From positions 40,350 to 104,349 of the forward strand of contig NZ_JAQSUW010000002.1 in NCBI RefSeq assembly GCF_028649395.1: 64,000 bases of DNA, given 5' to 3'. The DNA comes from Pseudomonas sp. Gutcm_11s. Lineage in GTDB: Bacteria; Pseudomonadota; Gammaproteobacteria; Pseudomonadales; Pseudomonadaceae. A program made the position numbers and the translations under genes. This document shows positions 63,939 to 64,000 of this stretch, piece by piece (position 1 is the stretch's first letter; each line of letters starts with the position of its first letter). Below the pieces are notes generated by a model that worked only from the letters and a program-made list of their open reading frames with translations, was not told where the DNA came from and searched no databases.

Positions 63939-64000
<62 letters not shown>

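Overview
The window comes from a Pseudomonas-type gammaproteobacterial chromosome. From about 16 kb onward the DNA is GC-rich and the gene order is the Pseudomonas one as I remember it: MerR-like/ihfA/pheT/pheS/rplT/rpmI/infC/thrS, a PuuB-type oxidase, dusA, tal, an RssB-type regulator, mlaA, queF, copRS and fadE. This assignment rests on gene order and protein features, not on a database search.

Layout. (1) 1-15.9 kb is an AT-richer genomic island next to the 3' end of tRNA-Pro(GGG), with every convincing gene on the minus strand. From the left edge it holds a truncated AlbA_2/Schlafen-type gene, an inovirus-Gp2-like HUH protein, small unknown genes, an AlpA-type regulator, a DNA phosphorothioation operon (dndBCDE, without dndA or dndFGH), and upstream of it a tight three-gene unit encoding a GIY-YIG-like protein, a large DGQHR-domain (DndB-like) protein and a C-terminal-HEPN protein. 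A decayed IS2-group element and a short non-coding zone with a 17-bp perfect hairpin and an 11-bp tandem repeat separate these from the tRNA. (2) 15.9-25.5 kb is housekeeping: tRNA-Pro, the translation cluster from thrS to ihfA, tRNA-Val(GAC), a gamma-glutamylputrescine oxidase-type gene and a DUF2388 gene. (3) 25.6-41.1 kb is a 14-gene, one-direction exopolysaccharide locus of Wzx/Wzy type: flippase, nucleotide-sugar enzymes, initiating glycosyl-phosphate transferase, glycosyltransferases, ligase/polymerase-family protein, methyltransferase, acyltransferase, kinase-like protein, Wza-like export lipoprotein, PslG-like hydrolase and Wzz-like copolymerase. (4) 41.1-49 kb returns to core genes (dusA, tal, partner-switch pair, PilZ, mlaA, thioesterase, queF). 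(5) 49-58.2 kb is copper resistance (cupredoxin, copA, copB divergent from copRS, with a recognisable CopR box) plus an RND pump. (6) 58.2-64 kb has an ABC exporter, a transglutaminase-like gene, fadE, a small conserved gene and a tRNA-Gly(GCC) cut by the right edge.

The most interesting part is the island. The Dnd enzymes put sulfur into the DNA backbone, and such systems normally carry the DndFGH restriction partner. Here that partner is absent from the window, and the three-gene unit sits in the same orientation beside the dnd operon. It carries a nuclease-like fold, a second DndB-type reader-like domain and a probable RNase (HEPN) domain. I infer that it could be an alternative effector module coupled to phosphorothioation. 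That is a hypothesis, not something the sequence proves.
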